A stretch of DNA of 64,000 bases from an uncultured Clostridia bacterium (GTDB lineage Bacteria > Bacillota > Clostridia > Christensenellales > Borkfalkiaceae). The DNA is taken from NCBI GenBank assembly GCA_947630325.1, contig CANRHB010000006.1, positions 41,539 through 105,538 on the forward strand, given 5' to 3'. The translations under genes and the position numbers were made by a program. The first letter of the stretch is position 1; each line of letters starts with the position of its first letter. Positions 35,699 through 43,935 of the stretch are shown piece after piece. The notes under the pieces were generated by a model. The model ran no database searches. It saw nothing but the letters and a program-made list of their open reading frames with translations, and was not told the origin of the DNA.

Positions 35699-36257
35699 GC
35701 GGCTCCTCCGCTTGATCCTCCGCCTGTTTTTCCGCCTTTGCCTTTGCCTCCTCTTCCTTTGCCTGCTTGCGGTATTTGCCCAAGGGAATAACGGCGTCTT
35801 TGCCCACAAACAGAATGACGATGAGGAGAGCGATCGCGCCGAAGGTGATGTAAAAATCGGCGAAGTTGCAGATGTTGAACCCGATGGGCGAGACGTCTAC
35901 AAAGTCGCGCACGTAGCCGAGGCAGAGCCTATCGACGAGGTTTCCGACGGCGCCCGCTTCGATGACGGCAAGGCAAATGCGCGCGGGCGTATTCTTCTTG
36001 AACACGGTAAAGAAAAGGGCGGCGATCGCGCCGATCATGACGATGGTAAGAATGGTGATGACGACCATGGCGGCGGGGGTGTTGCCGAACATCCCCCATG
36101 CGATGCCCGTGTTGCCGCCCGGCAGATAGTTGATGCGGATAAACCCGAGAAAATAATTCGGCTGGCTTACCCGATAGGCATACGCCCATGCTTTGAGAAT
36201 GAGATCGAGCGCAAGCAGAACGAGCATGACGATCCCGCCGATGATGGCAATGATCAT
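35688..36257 (-). CDS. lspA: Lipoprotein signal peptidase LspA
   Basis: This membrane protein has 189 residues and four helices. The catalytic aspartates lie in GAVGNLVDRLCLGYVRDFVDV and NICNFADFYITFG; GGNTGIAWG is the third conserved block. The enzyme removes signal peptides from prolipoproteins after Lgt has lipidated the cysteine. A Lys/Glu/Ala-rich tail of about 30 residues extends the C-terminus (KQAKEEEAKAKAEKQAEDQ). The start at 36257 follows GGAGGAG and overlaps the DivIVA-like stop by ATGA. lgt lies three genes upstream in the same chain, so two lipoprotein-maturation enzymes are coupled here. Confidence 0.96.
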   Translation of the reverse strand: MIIAIIGGIVMLVLLALDLILKAWAYAYRVSQPNYFLGFIRINYLPGGNTGIAWGMFGNTPAAMVVITILTIVMIGAIAALFFTVFKKNTPARICLAVIEAGAVGNLVDRLCLGYVRDFVDVSPIGFNICNFADFYITFGAIALLIVILFVGKDAVIPLGKYRKQAKEEEAKAKAEKQAEDQAEEPHGE

Positions 36258-36748
36258 GAATCCTCCTCCATGAGCCCGAGTTCTTTGCACAGATCGCCGA
36301 GATCGAGGGGTTCCTTGGGGTTGAGGACGTCGTCTAAATTAAAGCCCGTCTCCTCTTCCTCCTCGTCCGTCTCTTCGCCGAGGTGGGCGCGGAGGGCGTC
36401 CGTAAACGTTTTGAAGGCGGCGCAGTCCTCCTCGTCGGGATATTTTTGAAGGAGCCGCTCCGAAAGAAGCCTGCACTTTTCGGCGAGGAGCAACAGTTCT
36501 TTGCGCTCCCCTTCCGCCTCCTCTGCGCTCTCTTCCTTGATGCGCTCCCCCTCTTTGACGGCGCGCATGAGGGCGACGGAGACTTCGCTCCGCTGTGATT
36601 CGAGCACGGAGAGCCGCGCGCGCAGGAGCCGATTCTCCTCTTTGAGTTCCTCCTGCGATTCGCGCAAGCCGCGCACGACCCCCTCGTATTCCTCTTTGAG
36701 GCGGGCGACGAGCGCCTGCACTTCCTTTTCTTTATACCTCTTAAACAT
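36254..36748 (-). CDS. Coiled-coil protein, DivIVA-like
   Basis: The protein has 164 residues, mostly one long coiled coil (about 5-115; heptads in VQALVARLKEEYEGVVRGL and EELKEENRLLRARLSVLE), with an acidic tail ending LGDLCKELGLMEEDS. Length, charge and position upstream of lspA resemble DivIVA-type septum-placement or cell-wall proteins of Bacillota. The characteristic N-terminal DivIVA lipid-binding motif is not obvious, so the name is tentative. It overlaps pncB by 8 bases and lspA by 4. Confidence 0.6.
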   Translation of the reverse strand: MFKRYKEKEVQALVARLKEEYEGVVRGLRESQEELKEENRLLRARLSVLESQRSEVSVALMRAVKEGERIKEESAEEAEGERKELLLLAEKCRLLSERLLQKYPDEEDCAAFKTFTDALRAHLGEETDEEEEETGFNLDDVLNPKEPLDLGDLCKELGLMEEDS

Positions 36749-38177
36749 CTTCCTCTCCTTTATATCCGCGCACGAGCTCCGTTTTTAAGGAATGTAGCCG
36801 ATGGGAAAGATCCACTTTATAGATATGCGGTACGTCGAGGCGGGTATACTCTTCCCAGAACCGTCCGTATTCCGCTTCGAAATAGCCGTTGATCTCTTTG
36901 AGCGGCCGCGTCGGCTGTACCCGCTTGCCCCCCTTGATGAGGGGTTCGCGCAAGTTCCGCACGCGGAAATTTGTAAGCGTCATGCGCTTCCACGTCTCCA
37001 CGGGGTGGAAAATCTCGAGCGGCGCGCTCTCGTCGATCGTCTCCCCCTGCCTTGTGACAAGGTCGGCGATCGCCTTGTCCGTCGCCCTGTCATAGAGGCG
37101 GTAGACCTCCTTCATGCCGGGGTTGGTGATCTTCTCCGTCGTGTCCGAGAGCTTGATCTTGGGGATCTCCTTCCCCCCTTCGAACACGGCGCAGAGCTTA
37201 TATACGCCGCCGAGGGCGGGCATATCCGCGCTTGTGATGAGTTTGGTGCCGATCCCCCAGCTGTCGATCTTCGCCCCCTGCTGTTTTAAGGAGGTCACAG
37301 AATATTCGTCGAGGTCACCCGAGGCGCAGACGATCGCGTTCGGGAACCCCGCTTCGTCGAGCATTCTCCGCGCTTCCTTGGAAAGGTAGGCAAGATCGCC
37401 CGAGTCGAGGCGGATCCCCTTGGGCTCGTGTCCCGAAGCGCGCAACTCCTTGAACACCTCGATCGCGTGCGGCAAGCCGCTGTGCAAAGTGTCGTAAGTG
37501 TCCACGAGGAGGAGACAGCCGTCGGGGAAACTTCTCGCATAGGCGCGGAAGGCTTCGAGCTCGCTCGGGAAATTCATCACCCAGCTATGCGCCATGGTGC
37601 CCGAGACGGGAACATTGAAGAGTTTGCCCGCATACACGTTGGAAGTGCCCACGCAACCGCCGATCATCGCCGCCCGCGCGCCGTATATCCCCGCGTCCGC
37701 GCCCTGCGCACGGCGGAGCCCGAATTCCATGACGCCGCCGCCCGCCGCCTTGCAGATCTTGGCCGCCTTGCTTGCGATGAGCGTTTGATGATTGACAAAA
37801 GTAAGGAGGGCCGTTTCGACGAGTTGCGCCTCGATCATGGGCGCCTTTACCGTTAAAATGGGCTCATAGGGAAAGACGAGCTCCCCCTCCCGCACCGCCG
37901 TCACGTCTCCCGTGAAATGCAGGTCTTTGAGGTAGGAGAGAAAGTCCTCCTTGAAGATGCCGAGGGAACGGAGGTAGGCGATGTCCTCCTCCGAAAAGTG
38001 CAGGTTTTCGAGATACTCCGCCGCCTGCTCCATGCCTGCGGCGACCGAATAGGTGATGAGCTTGTTGGGGCGGAAAAAGACGTCGAACGCGGCAAGCTGT
38101 TCGTGCTTGCCCTCGGCAAAGTACCCCTGCCCCATCGTAAGTTGGTATAAATCGGTCAAAAGAGTAAGATTTCTCAT
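36741..38177 (-). CDS. pncB: Nicotinate phosphoribosyltransferase
   Basis: The protein has 478 residues. The enzyme makes nicotinate mononucleotide from nicotinate and PRPP in NAD salvage. Characteristic blocks are LLTDLYQLTMGQGYF at the N-terminus, EFGLRRAQGADAGIYGARAAMIGG, GTMAHSWVMNF, GIRLDSGDLAYLSKEARRMLD and IDSWGIGTKLITS. It belongs to the long NAPRTase form. It overlaps lgt by ATGA and the next gene by 8 bases. An isochorismatase-family hydrolase at 51217 could supply nicotinate if it is a nicotinamidase. Confidence 0.95.
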   Translation of the reverse strand: MRNLTLLTDLYQLTMGQGYFAEGKHEQLAAFDVFFRPNKLITYSVAAGMEQAAEYLENLHFSEEDIAYLRSLGIFKEDFLSYLKDLHFTGDVTAVREGELVFPYEPILTVKAPMIEAQLVETALLTFVNHQTLIASKAAKICKAAGGGVMEFGLRRAQGADAGIYGARAAMIGGCVGTSNVYAGKLFNVPVSGTMAHSWVMNFPSELEAFRAYARSFPDGCLLLVDTYDTLHSGLPHAIEVFKELRASGHEPKGIRLDSGDLAYLSKEARRMLDEAGFPNAIVCASGDLDEYSVTSLKQQGAKIDSWGIGTKLITSADMPALGGVYKLCAVFEGGKEIPKIKLSDTTEKITNPGMKEVYRLYDRATDKAIADLVTRQGETIDESAPLEIFHPVETWKRMTLTNFRVRNLREPLIKGGKRVQPTRPLKEINGYFEAEYGRFWEEYTRLDVPHIYKVDLSHRLHSLKTELVRGYKGEEDV

Positions 38178-39274
38178 TTCTTCTCCTCGTGCTCCTTGTT
38201 CTCATCCGTCCCCTCTTGCGCGGGAACGTCTTGTTCGGGCGGTTGTTCTGCGTTTTCGGGCTCTTCGGAAGCCCTTTCTTCCTTTTTGAACCACCCCTTT
38301 ACTTTGGTGCAGAATTTGTTCCACTTATAGCGGGAAGTTTCCTCCTCGGGCATGGGGGGATAGTTCGCGCCGAGCATGTTGATCTTGCTAAAATAGGGAA
38401 CGTCGTCCTTATAGGCGGGGATAAACTCCGTGATGCCGCAGGGATCGCCGTTTTTACTGCCGATGAGCGTCCCCTCTTTGCGGTAGTTGAAATAGAGGAG
38501 AATCCCTATGCCGGCAAGTCCGCCCACGATCATGAGAATGGAAAAGACGAGCGACCAATGCACGCCGCCGCCGCTCAGGATATATTTGGAGTCGCGCAAG
38601 GGTTCCATGATCGAGCGCACCGTGCCGTACCACACAAAGTAGGAGCAGACGAACAGCCCGTTGGGTTTTTTTGCCCACTTCCACGCGAGGGTATATAAAA
38701 GAATAAACCCGCAGGCGTTGATGACGCTCTCATAGAAGAAGAACGCATAGTGCCATTCGCTTCCGATCTGCACCGCGAAGGGGAACCACTGTTGGGAGGG
38801 GTTCGTCACGAGCCCGCCGTACACTTCGTGGTTGAAGTAATTCCCCCATCTGCCGATCGCCTGCGCCGCCAAAATGGTGATGACGACGCAGTCCGCCGCC
38901 CGCAGGAAACTGATCTTCTTGACTTTGCAAACGACAAAGCCCGTGCCGACGCCGCCCAAGGCTCCGCCCACGATAGAGAGCCCGCCTTTGCGGATGCTGT
39001 TCCAAGAGAACCATTCGTTGAAGGGCAGAGGCTGGGTGATGCAGTAGAAGAGCCGCGTGCAGAGGAGCGCAACGGGAATGCAGAACACGAACAGCGTGAA
39101 GATAAAGTCGGGCGACATGTTGCGCCGCTTCATCAGGATCGCGGAAAGGGTCGTGGCGACGATAATGCCCGTCACGATACAGATCGCATAGTAATAAATT
39201 TCAAAACCGAATACAATGATCCCCCTATCGTTGGCGCCGAAGAGAGGACCGTCGGCAAGCAAAAACGATGACAT
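38174..39274 (-). CDS. lgt: Prolipoprotein diacylglyceryl transferase
   Basis: This membrane enzyme has 366 residues and seven helices. It attaches diacylglycerol to the lipobox cysteine. The signature is GRWGNYFNHEVYGG with the essential Arg and Asn; FFYESVINACGFILLY and GTVRSIMEPLRDSKY follow. A hydrophilic, acidic C-terminal tail of about 85 residues (ending EGTDENKEHEEKK) exceeds the usual length. The start at 39274 has AAGGAG four bases before it; codons upstream are not conserved. It is followed directly by pncB. The many lipoproteins of this window are its substrates. Confidence 0.95.
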   Translation of the reverse strand: MSSFLLADGPLFGANDRGIIVFGFEIYYYAICIVTGIIVATTLSAILMKRRNMSPDFIFTLFVFCIPVALLCTRLFYCITQPLPFNEWFSWNSIRKGGLSIVGGALGGVGTGFVVCKVKKISFLRAADCVVITILAAQAIGRWGNYFNHEVYGGLVTNPSQQWFPFAVQIGSEWHYAFFFYESVINACGFILLYTLAWKWAKKPNGLFVCSYFVWYGTVRSIMEPLRDSKYILSGGGVHWSLVFSILMIVGGLAGIGILLYFNYRKEGTLIGSKNGDPCGITEFIPAYKDDVPYFSKINMLGANYPPMPEEETSRYKWNKFCTKVKGWFKKEERASEEPENAEQPPEQDVPAQEGTDENKEHEEKK

Positions 39275-39358
39275 AGATCTCCTTAAAACAAGAATGGATT
39301 CATTATAGCACGATATAAAAAGAAAAGTCAACCGCAAAGGAATTGACTTTGAAAAATT

Positions 39359-40009
39359 TCACTCGATTTTAAGTTTCAACGGCTTGATCGCCTTGAGAAC
39401 GGGCACGACGGCAAAGAGAAGGGCGTAATTTACGGCGCTGTTGAGAAGTTGGCCCATAAACACAAGACGGACGAGCGCATACGTCCAATACATGTTCGCG
39501 CCGCCGAAATAGTCGTTGAGGTATCCGAGCGCCTTCGAGGAAAACCCGACGCTCGTATAGTAGAAGTAGAAACCCGTGGTGTTGATCCCCACCGAGCAGA
39601 CGAGAAGGGATAAAACGCAGATGAGGGCAAGTTTTACATAGCAACTTCCCTTAAAATGAAACGGGAGTTTCATGACGAGCCCCGCGATGAGCGCCATCGC
39701 CGCCACCGAGAGCCCCACCCACGGCATATATACGAACCCGCCCGAATTCGCCAAAAACCCGATGGCATCCCCCAAAAAGACGGCGACAGGCCCGAATACG
39801 GGGCCCAGCAACATTCCCGCGAGAATGCTTGAAAGTACGGTAAAGGAGAACTGCGTGTCGGCGAGTTTGAACTCAAAAAAGTTCACCGCGATGCACAGCG
39901 CGGTCGTCACCCCGATGTAGGCGATCTGCCGCGCATCCGAAAGCCCGAGCATGAGTTCGGAATAGAAAAAGCGCTTCCATTTTCCCGTCTGTTTCGTTGA
40001 TCCCTGCAT
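39359..40009 (-). CDS. folT: Folate ECF transporter S component FolT
   Basis: This membrane protein has 216 residues and about six helices. Its N-terminal DARQIAYIGVTTALCIAVNFFEFKL and the Gly/Pro-rich ILAGMLLGPVFGPVAVFLGDAIGF fit ECF S components, and the tetrahydrofolate riboswitch upstream points to folate. S components capture the vitamin and use a shared ECF energising module encoded elsewhere. The start follows GGGAGG, which is complementary to CCTCC 11 bases upstream, so the site can be hidden in a hairpin. It is the first gene before lgt, with an 84-base gap. Confidence 0.9.
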   Translation of the reverse strand: MQGSTKQTGKWKRFFYSELMLGLSDARQIAYIGVTTALCIAVNFFEFKLADTQFSFTVLSSILAGMLLGPVFGPVAVFLGDAIGFLANSGGFVYMPWVGLSVAAMALIAGLVMKLPFHFKGSCYVKLALICVLSLLVCSVGINTTGFYFYYTSVGFSSKALGYLNDYFGGANMYWTYALVRLVFMGQLLNSAVNYALLFAVVPVLKAIKPLKLKIE

Positions 40010-40022
40010 AAAAAATAACCTC

Positions 40023-40041
40023 CCTTTTTGAGGAGGTCCGT
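40023..40041 (-). promoter_or_regulatory. Hairpin hiding the folT ribosome-binding site
   Basis: On the minus strand ACCTCCTC and GGGAGGT (with AAAAA loop) form a stem that includes the folT Shine-Dalgarno GGGAGG. Just 5' of it is GCCGACGA, able to pair with the riboswitch edge about 125 bases away. This suggests translational control; a U-tract terminator is not clear. Confidence 0.55.
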
Positions 40042-40164
40042 CGTCGGCACAACGCCAAATAAACTCGCAAAAAAGATTTCAAAGAAAGCTTTTTTGCGAA
40101 GAGGAGGCGCCGCCTCCAAAAAGAGCTTTTCGTAAGAAAAGCGTAAAAAGGAGGCGTGCGCCGA

Positions 40165-40262
40165 CGAGAGCGGACGCGCCGCGGCACCGCAGGGCTTTCG
40201 CCCTTTCGTTTGCGAACAACGTCCCGTTTCGCAACACTTAACGCGCCTTGGCTACTCTTCGG
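40165..40262 (-). promoter_or_regulatory. Tetrahydrofolate riboswitch upstream of folT
   Basis: The minus-strand leader matches the THF (folT-type) riboswitch as I know it. It begins GAAGAGTAGC and contains GCGCGTTAAGTG (40230-40241 region), ACGGGACGTTG, a variable hairpin near 40191-40205 and the closing GCGGTGCC and CGTCCGCTC. All stand in the usual order within about 95 bases. The aptamer binds reduced folates and switches off folate transport genes. The expression platform appears translational: GCCGACGA near the folT start can pair with TCGTCGGC at the aptamer's 3' edge, and the ribosome site lies in its own hairpin. Confidence 0.9.
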
Positions 40263-40267
40263 GAAGT

Positions 40268-40296
40268 ATCATAGCACATTCCCCCGAAAAGCGCAA
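40268..40296 (-). promoter_or_regulatory. folT promoter
   Basis: Minus strand TTGCGC (40291-40296), 17 bases, TATGAT (40268-40273) preceded by TG, an extended -10. The riboswitch begins about 8 bases downstream, as expected for a leader aptamer. Confidence 0.75.
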
Positions 40297-40319
40297 TCGT
40301 TTTACATAGATTTTCCCGA

Positions 40320-41027
40320 ATGATAAAAACTATCGGTATGGTACTTGTTGTCATCCGCACGGCGATCATCTTTGCGGTGCTCCTCGTCATCATGCGGCTG
40401 ATGGGAAAACGGCAGATCGGCGAAATGCAACCCTTCGAACTCGTCATCACCCTGCTCATCGCGGAACTCGCCTGCATCCCCATGGCGGACGCCTCCATCC
40501 CCCTCTTATACGGCATCGTGTCCGTCGTCACGATCTATGTTCTGCACGAGATCATGACCCTGCTCGACCTCAAAGTGAAACCGTGGAAGAGCTTTATCAG
40601 CGGTAAGCCCTCCGTCGTCGTCAACAAGAACGGGATCGACGACTACCAGCTAAAACGCAACAATTTGGATGTTTCGGACCTCATCGAAAGTTTGCGCTCG
40701 GCGGGCTATTTTTCCCTCGACTGCGTGGACTATGCCCTCTATGAGGCGAACGGGACCTTTTCTGCCCTCCCCAAACAGGACTATGAACAGATGCAGAATT
40801 CCCTTCCCCTCGTCATCATCGACAACGGCAAGTACGACGAGAAAAATTTGGAACTGACGGGGCTTCCGCAAGCGTTTTTCGACGGCATTTTGAAGGAGCA
40901 AAAGGTGCAAAACGTGAAACGGGTGCTTGTTTTGACCGCCGACGGCAACGGGAAACTTTATTTGCAGGTGAAGGGGAAAAAGTTCGAAACGCTGCAGGTG
41001 AACTACCCCGCCCATAAGGTGTGGTAA
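40320..41027 (+). CDS. DUF421 (YetF-like) membrane protein
   Basis: The protein has 235 residues: three N-terminal helices (about 5-75) and a cytosolic C-terminal domain. The family marks are RLMGKRQIGEMQPFELVITLLIAELACIPMAD, then KPSVVVNKNGIDDYQLKRNNLDVSDLIESLRSAGYF. Family members are linked to spore and envelope functions in Bacillus, but the activity is unknown. No clear ribosome site precedes either the first ATG or Met7, so the start is uncertain. In Bacillota, DUF421 is commonly followed by DUF4363, as here, although a repeat cluster separates the two. Confidence 0.88.
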   Translation: MIKTIGMVLVVIRTAIIFAVLLVIMRLMGKRQIGEMQPFELVITLLIAELACIPMADASIPLLYGIVSVVTIYVLHEIMTLLDLKVKPWKSFISGKPSVVVNKNGIDDYQLKRNNLDVSDLIESLRSAGYFSLDCVDYALYEANGTFSALPKQDYEQMQNSLPLVIIDNGKYDEKNLELTGLPQAFFDGILKEQKVQNVKRVLVLTADGNGKLYLQVKGKKFETLQVNYPAHKVW

Positions 41028-41402
41028 GGAGAGAAGCCGCCCCCTCCTTAAAAGGTTATTTACATGCCCCCTCCTAAGTAGGGGGGTAGGGGGTGGTTCC
41101 TTCGTTCTGAATACGTCACCCTGAGCTCTATCGAATGGTGTCCGCATAATAAATTAAGGACATGTTTCGACTCCACTGCGTTCCGCTCAACATGACGTGA
41201 TTTAAGAACGGCTTCAATAGCTTCCTCGATTATTGCGCGTTGAAAAACCACGCTTTTTCATAAGCGCACCCCATTTGTTGCATACTTGCAACTTATTGCA
41301 TGATGAAACGAACGAGAGGAAAAGTAAGTTAAGGCGCAAAAGCCAATTTCTTCACGGAAAAAGATTTTGCGCCAGCAAAAGATTTTTCGTGAATAATTAC
41401 AT
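41028..41402. repeat. Repeat cluster between the DUF421 and DUF4363 genes
   Basis: C-rich modules (41040-41100), a CACCCTGAGC module and one with CATGTTTCGACTCC fill most of the gap. Just before the DUF4363 start is an imperfect hairpin (about 41356-41393) made of A/T-rich arms with GATTTTGC. No gene or promoter was recognised. Confidence 0.7.
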
Positions 41403-41780
41403 ATGGTCAAATCATTAACGGCGATCGGGGTGGCGGTGCTACTGCTCCTCGGGGCGGGACTGTTTGAATGGCGGTTCGTAAATACACAATTCGGGGAATT
41501 CGGCGAGGAACTCCACACCCTCTACTTAAAGGCGGACGACGGGAGCGCAAACGGCGAGGATGCGAAAGCGGTGCAAACCTCGTGGGAGAACCGCAAGGAA
41601 AAACTGCACGTCTGGATCCCCCACAACGATATTTCGCGCGTGGACGATTACATGTCCGAGACGGTGCGCCTCATTGCCGAAAAGGACTTCGACCTTGCCC
41701 TTGCCAAACTCGAAATTTTGATCCATCTTACCAAGTGTCTGCCCGACACCTACAAACCCGCCGTGGAAAATATTTTTTGA
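41403..41780 (+). CDS. DUF4363 family protein
   Basis: The protein has 125 residues. One N-terminal membrane helix (about 4-24) is followed by an extracytoplasmic helical domain with WENRKEKLHVWIPHNDISRVDDYM and LALAKLEILIHLTKCLP, matching the DUF4363 family of Bacillota. The function is unknown. It usually follows DUF421. The ribosome site is poor. It ends 6 bases before a strong bidirectional terminator. Confidence 0.85.
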   Translation: MVKSLTAIGVAVLLLLGAGLFEWRFVNTQFGEFGEELHTLYLKADDGSANGEDAKAVQTSWENRKEKLHVWIPHNDISRVDDYMSETVRLIAEKDFDLALAKLEILIHLTKCLPDTYKPAVENIF

Positions 41781-41785
41781 GAAAA

Positions 41786-41815
41786 AGCCTGCAACGTCAA
41801 ATTGCAGGCTCTTTT
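41786..41815. terminator. Bidirectional intrinsic terminator
   Basis: AGCCTGCAA (41786-41794) and TTGCAGGCT (41802-41810) form a perfect 9-bp stem with a 7-base loop. T-runs follow on both strands. It separates the DUF4363 gene from the convergent InlB-repeat lipoprotein gene. Confidence 0.92.
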
Positions 41816-41818
41816 AGA

Positions 41819-43504
41819 TCAGAGGTAAAGATAAGTTATGTCTGGATAGGTTAGTTCAAACGTTACGTCATAAAATGCGACATTATAGCCGTAGCCGCCG
41901 CTCAAAGTTATCTTCCCTTTCCCTGCACCAGAATAATAAAAATAAAGCACATTGTTATGAATAATAGCCTCCCCGCTTATTGAATCGCTACAATAGGATT
42001 CCTCTCCGTTCCCATGAGAAAGACTTTTCTTACATATTTCATAGGCGGAGCTAAATGATTTTCCATCATATAGCGCTACTTGGGCCGTTGCACTGTAATG
42101 TTGGTAGGTGTTTCCCCATCTAAATTTTAACTGATAAGATATCAGAACGCCATTAGACGGAATTTCTTCTAATATTTCAGAAAGATCAATCGCTTTCCTT
42201 TGGTTCTCTTTCAGCGAATGAGTTCCGTCCATGCTACCATCTTCTACCTTCTTGCTTATATCGTTTTCAATAACGACAATGGTTTTCTCTTTCGCCTTAT
42301 ACCAACCTGCTTTCAAGGCGATCCCCGCAGAAGGCATTTTCGTTTGGGTGTACTGTTCTTTGTCCGCCGTGTACCAACCCGCGAAGAGATAGCCCTCTTT
42401 GGTGGGCGTGGGAAGGGAGATGCTTTCCCCCGCGGGCTTGGAAATATCGTCTACGTCCGTCCCGCCGTTTTCATCGAATTCAATTTTTGCCTGCCAAACC
42501 GCATTGAGCGTTGTGCTTTCCGTAGGCATAGTCGTAATATCTTTTATCTGCCCGTTCTCATCTTCCCAACGTAAAAACTTTGCAAGCGGTTTCGTGGGAG
42601 CGGGAAGGGAAATCGTTGTTCCCGCCTTTGCAACGATGGGCGTAACCTCTGCGCCGTTTCCGTTCAACTCAATAACGGGCGCCCATTCCTGTACATAAAG
42701 AATGATATCATCCGTGATATTGCCGTTGAACACCTCTCCGTCCTCGCTCTTGCTCCAGGTAAGTCCCGCTTCTTTTTTGTCGTTCCGCGTTTTGGGTACA
42801 ACTTGGCTGATGGGAGTATTATAAGGGACTTCTACCTCTTCCGAAGGCATATCGTTGTCAAAGATGAAGGTGACTGTATATGTTTCAAGCTCAAAGCCCG
42901 CATAGAGGTAGACGCGCTTGCTCTCATCCAACTTGAAATTCTCCTCGTTCAATACGGACACGACGGGAAGATTGCCATAAGCGTCGGCGACTTGCGTTCC
43001 CTTCCCGCCCGTTTCGGTGTACCACCCTGTAAACTCGTTGTGTGCGAGCGTAAGGTTTTTGGGAAGTTCGGGAAGATTGGAATTATAAGCAACCGTGATA
43101 GAACGCTCACCCGTGACATTCGCATTGCCATAGTCCAAAATCACGGTATAGTCGATTGGTTTGAATTGCGGGAAAAGCACCTTGTTTTCCTGGTCTTTAT
43201 AGGGCGCAAGTGAAGCGCCGTTTGCACCGACATACTGCGTACCTCCCGTCTGCGCGTCATATAGTCCTAAAAATTCATAGCCGTACTTGTAAGGGACGTT
43301 CTCCAATGAATAGGGCATCCCTTCCGTTACGGTGAGGGTATGCGTACCCGCATCGTCCGAATATTGAATGGTGTAATCCTTCGGCGTAGGAGCGGAATTG
43401 TCGCCGCCACCGCCAAACAGACCGCCGCACCCCGCAAGCGACACACATACAAGCATAATGCTTGCAAGCAAAACGCTCACTTTTGCAATAATGTTTTTCT
43501 TCAT
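41819..43504 (-). CDS. Surface lipoprotein with InlB B-type (Listeria-Bacteroides) repeats
   Basis: The protein has 561 residues, with a lipoprotein signal ending SLAGC (Cys26) and a Gly-rich linker. Repeated beta modules follow: YTIQYSDDAGTHTLTVTEGMPY, LYAGFELETYTVTFIFDND, IEFDENGGTDVDDISKPAGESISLPTPTKEGYLFAGWYTADKEQYT. These match the InlB B-repeat / Flg_new family of adhesion or spacer domains. The last 150 residues differ and may be a binding domain. The start at 43504 follows CGGAGAA. Its promoter faces, and overlaps, that of a small XRE regulator. Codon use is more AT-rich than in the core genes. Confidence 0.85.
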   Translation of the reverse strand: MKKNIIAKVSVLLASIMLVCVSLAGCGGLFGGGGDNSAPTPKDYTIQYSDDAGTHTLTVTEGMPYSLENVPYKYGYEFLGLYDAQTGGTQYVGANGASLAPYKDQENKVLFPQFKPIDYTVILDYGNANVTGERSITVAYNSNLPELPKNLTLAHNEFTGWYTETGGKGTQVADAYGNLPVVSVLNEENFKLDESKRVYLYAGFELETYTVTFIFDNDMPSEEVEVPYNTPISQVVPKTRNDKKEAGLTWSKSEDGEVFNGNITDDIILYVQEWAPVIELNGNGAEVTPIVAKAGTTISLPAPTKPLAKFLRWEDENGQIKDITTMPTESTTLNAVWQAKIEFDENGGTDVDDISKPAGESISLPTPTKEGYLFAGWYTADKEQYTQTKMPSAGIALKAGWYKAKEKTIVVIENDISKKVEDGSMDGTHSLKENQRKAIDLSEILEEIPSNGVLISYQLKFRWGNTYQHYSATAQVALYDGKSFSSAYEICKKSLSHGNGEESYCSDSISGEAIIHNNVLYFYYSGAGKGKITLSGGYGYNVAFYDVTFELTYPDITYLYL

Positions 43505-43528
43505 AGTATTCTCCGTAGATAGCATACC

Positions 43529-43573
43529 GCTATATTTTGAAAATATTATATAGCAATAGGCTATAATTGTCAA
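43529..43573. promoter_or_regulatory. Overlapping divergent promoters with palindromic operator
   Basis: Minus strand: TTGACA (43568-43573), 17 bases, TATAAT (43545-43550) drives the InlB-repeat gene. Plus strand: TTGAAA (43537-43542), 19 bases, TATAAT (43562-43567) drives the XRE gene, whose ATG lies only 14 bases after the -10 box. Perfect arms GCTATAT (43529-43535) and ATATAGC (43548-43554) span both promoters. Confidence 0.75.
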
Positions 43574-43580
43574 GAGAATT

Positions 43581-43787
43581 ATGGAAACTTTTCAGGAAAA
43601 ATTAAAAGAAATGCGGAAAATATACAGCTTGACCCAACGGCAAGTTGCCGAAAAACTCGGCATTTCGCAACCCTCTTATATCCGCTATGAAAACGGGACG
43701 TCGGAACCGACCCTCGAAAATCTCGTAAAACTCGCCGATCTTTTTGATGTATCGACGGACTTCCTTCTCGGCAGAAAAGAATATTAA
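43581..43787 (+). CDS. Small XRE-family regulator
   Basis: The protein has 68 residues and is a single HTH_XRE domain: LTQRQVAEKLGISQPSYIRYENGTSEPTLENLVKLADLF, ending DFLLGRKEY. It is full length for this minimal class. The start lies 7 bases or so from the expected transcription start, so the mRNA may be leaderless. The operator between the genes suggests it represses itself and the InlB-repeat lipoprotein. Confidence 0.88.
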   Translation: METFQEKLKEMRKIYSLTQRQVAEKLGISQPSYIRYENGTSEPTLENLVKLADLFDVSTDFLLGRKEY

Positions 43788-43817
43788 ACAGGGACGGCGG
43801 TTGCCGTTCCTGTTTTT
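43788..43817 (+). terminator. Intrinsic terminator of the small XRE gene
   Basis: ACAGGGACGGC and GCCGTTCCTGT pair (one G-U pair on the plus strand) with a GGTT loop, followed by TTTTT. It begins directly after the stop codon. Confidence 0.9.
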
Positions 43818-43896
43818 ATAATGTGGTGCCCCCCTTCCCTACCCTTCCCCCAACGAGTTGGGGGGGCAAATGTCAGGAAAATTTTCGATATACAAA

Positions 43897-43928
43897 AAAA
43901 TCGGAAGTAACGTATTGCTTCCGATTTT
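43897..43928 (-). terminator. Intrinsic terminator of the 81-residue XRE gene
   Basis: Perfect 11-bp arms AAAATCGGAAG and CTTCCGATTTT surround a 10-base loop. On the minus strand a T-run follows. It lies 8 bases after the stop codon. Confidence 0.88.
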
Positions 43929-43935
43929 ATCTAAC

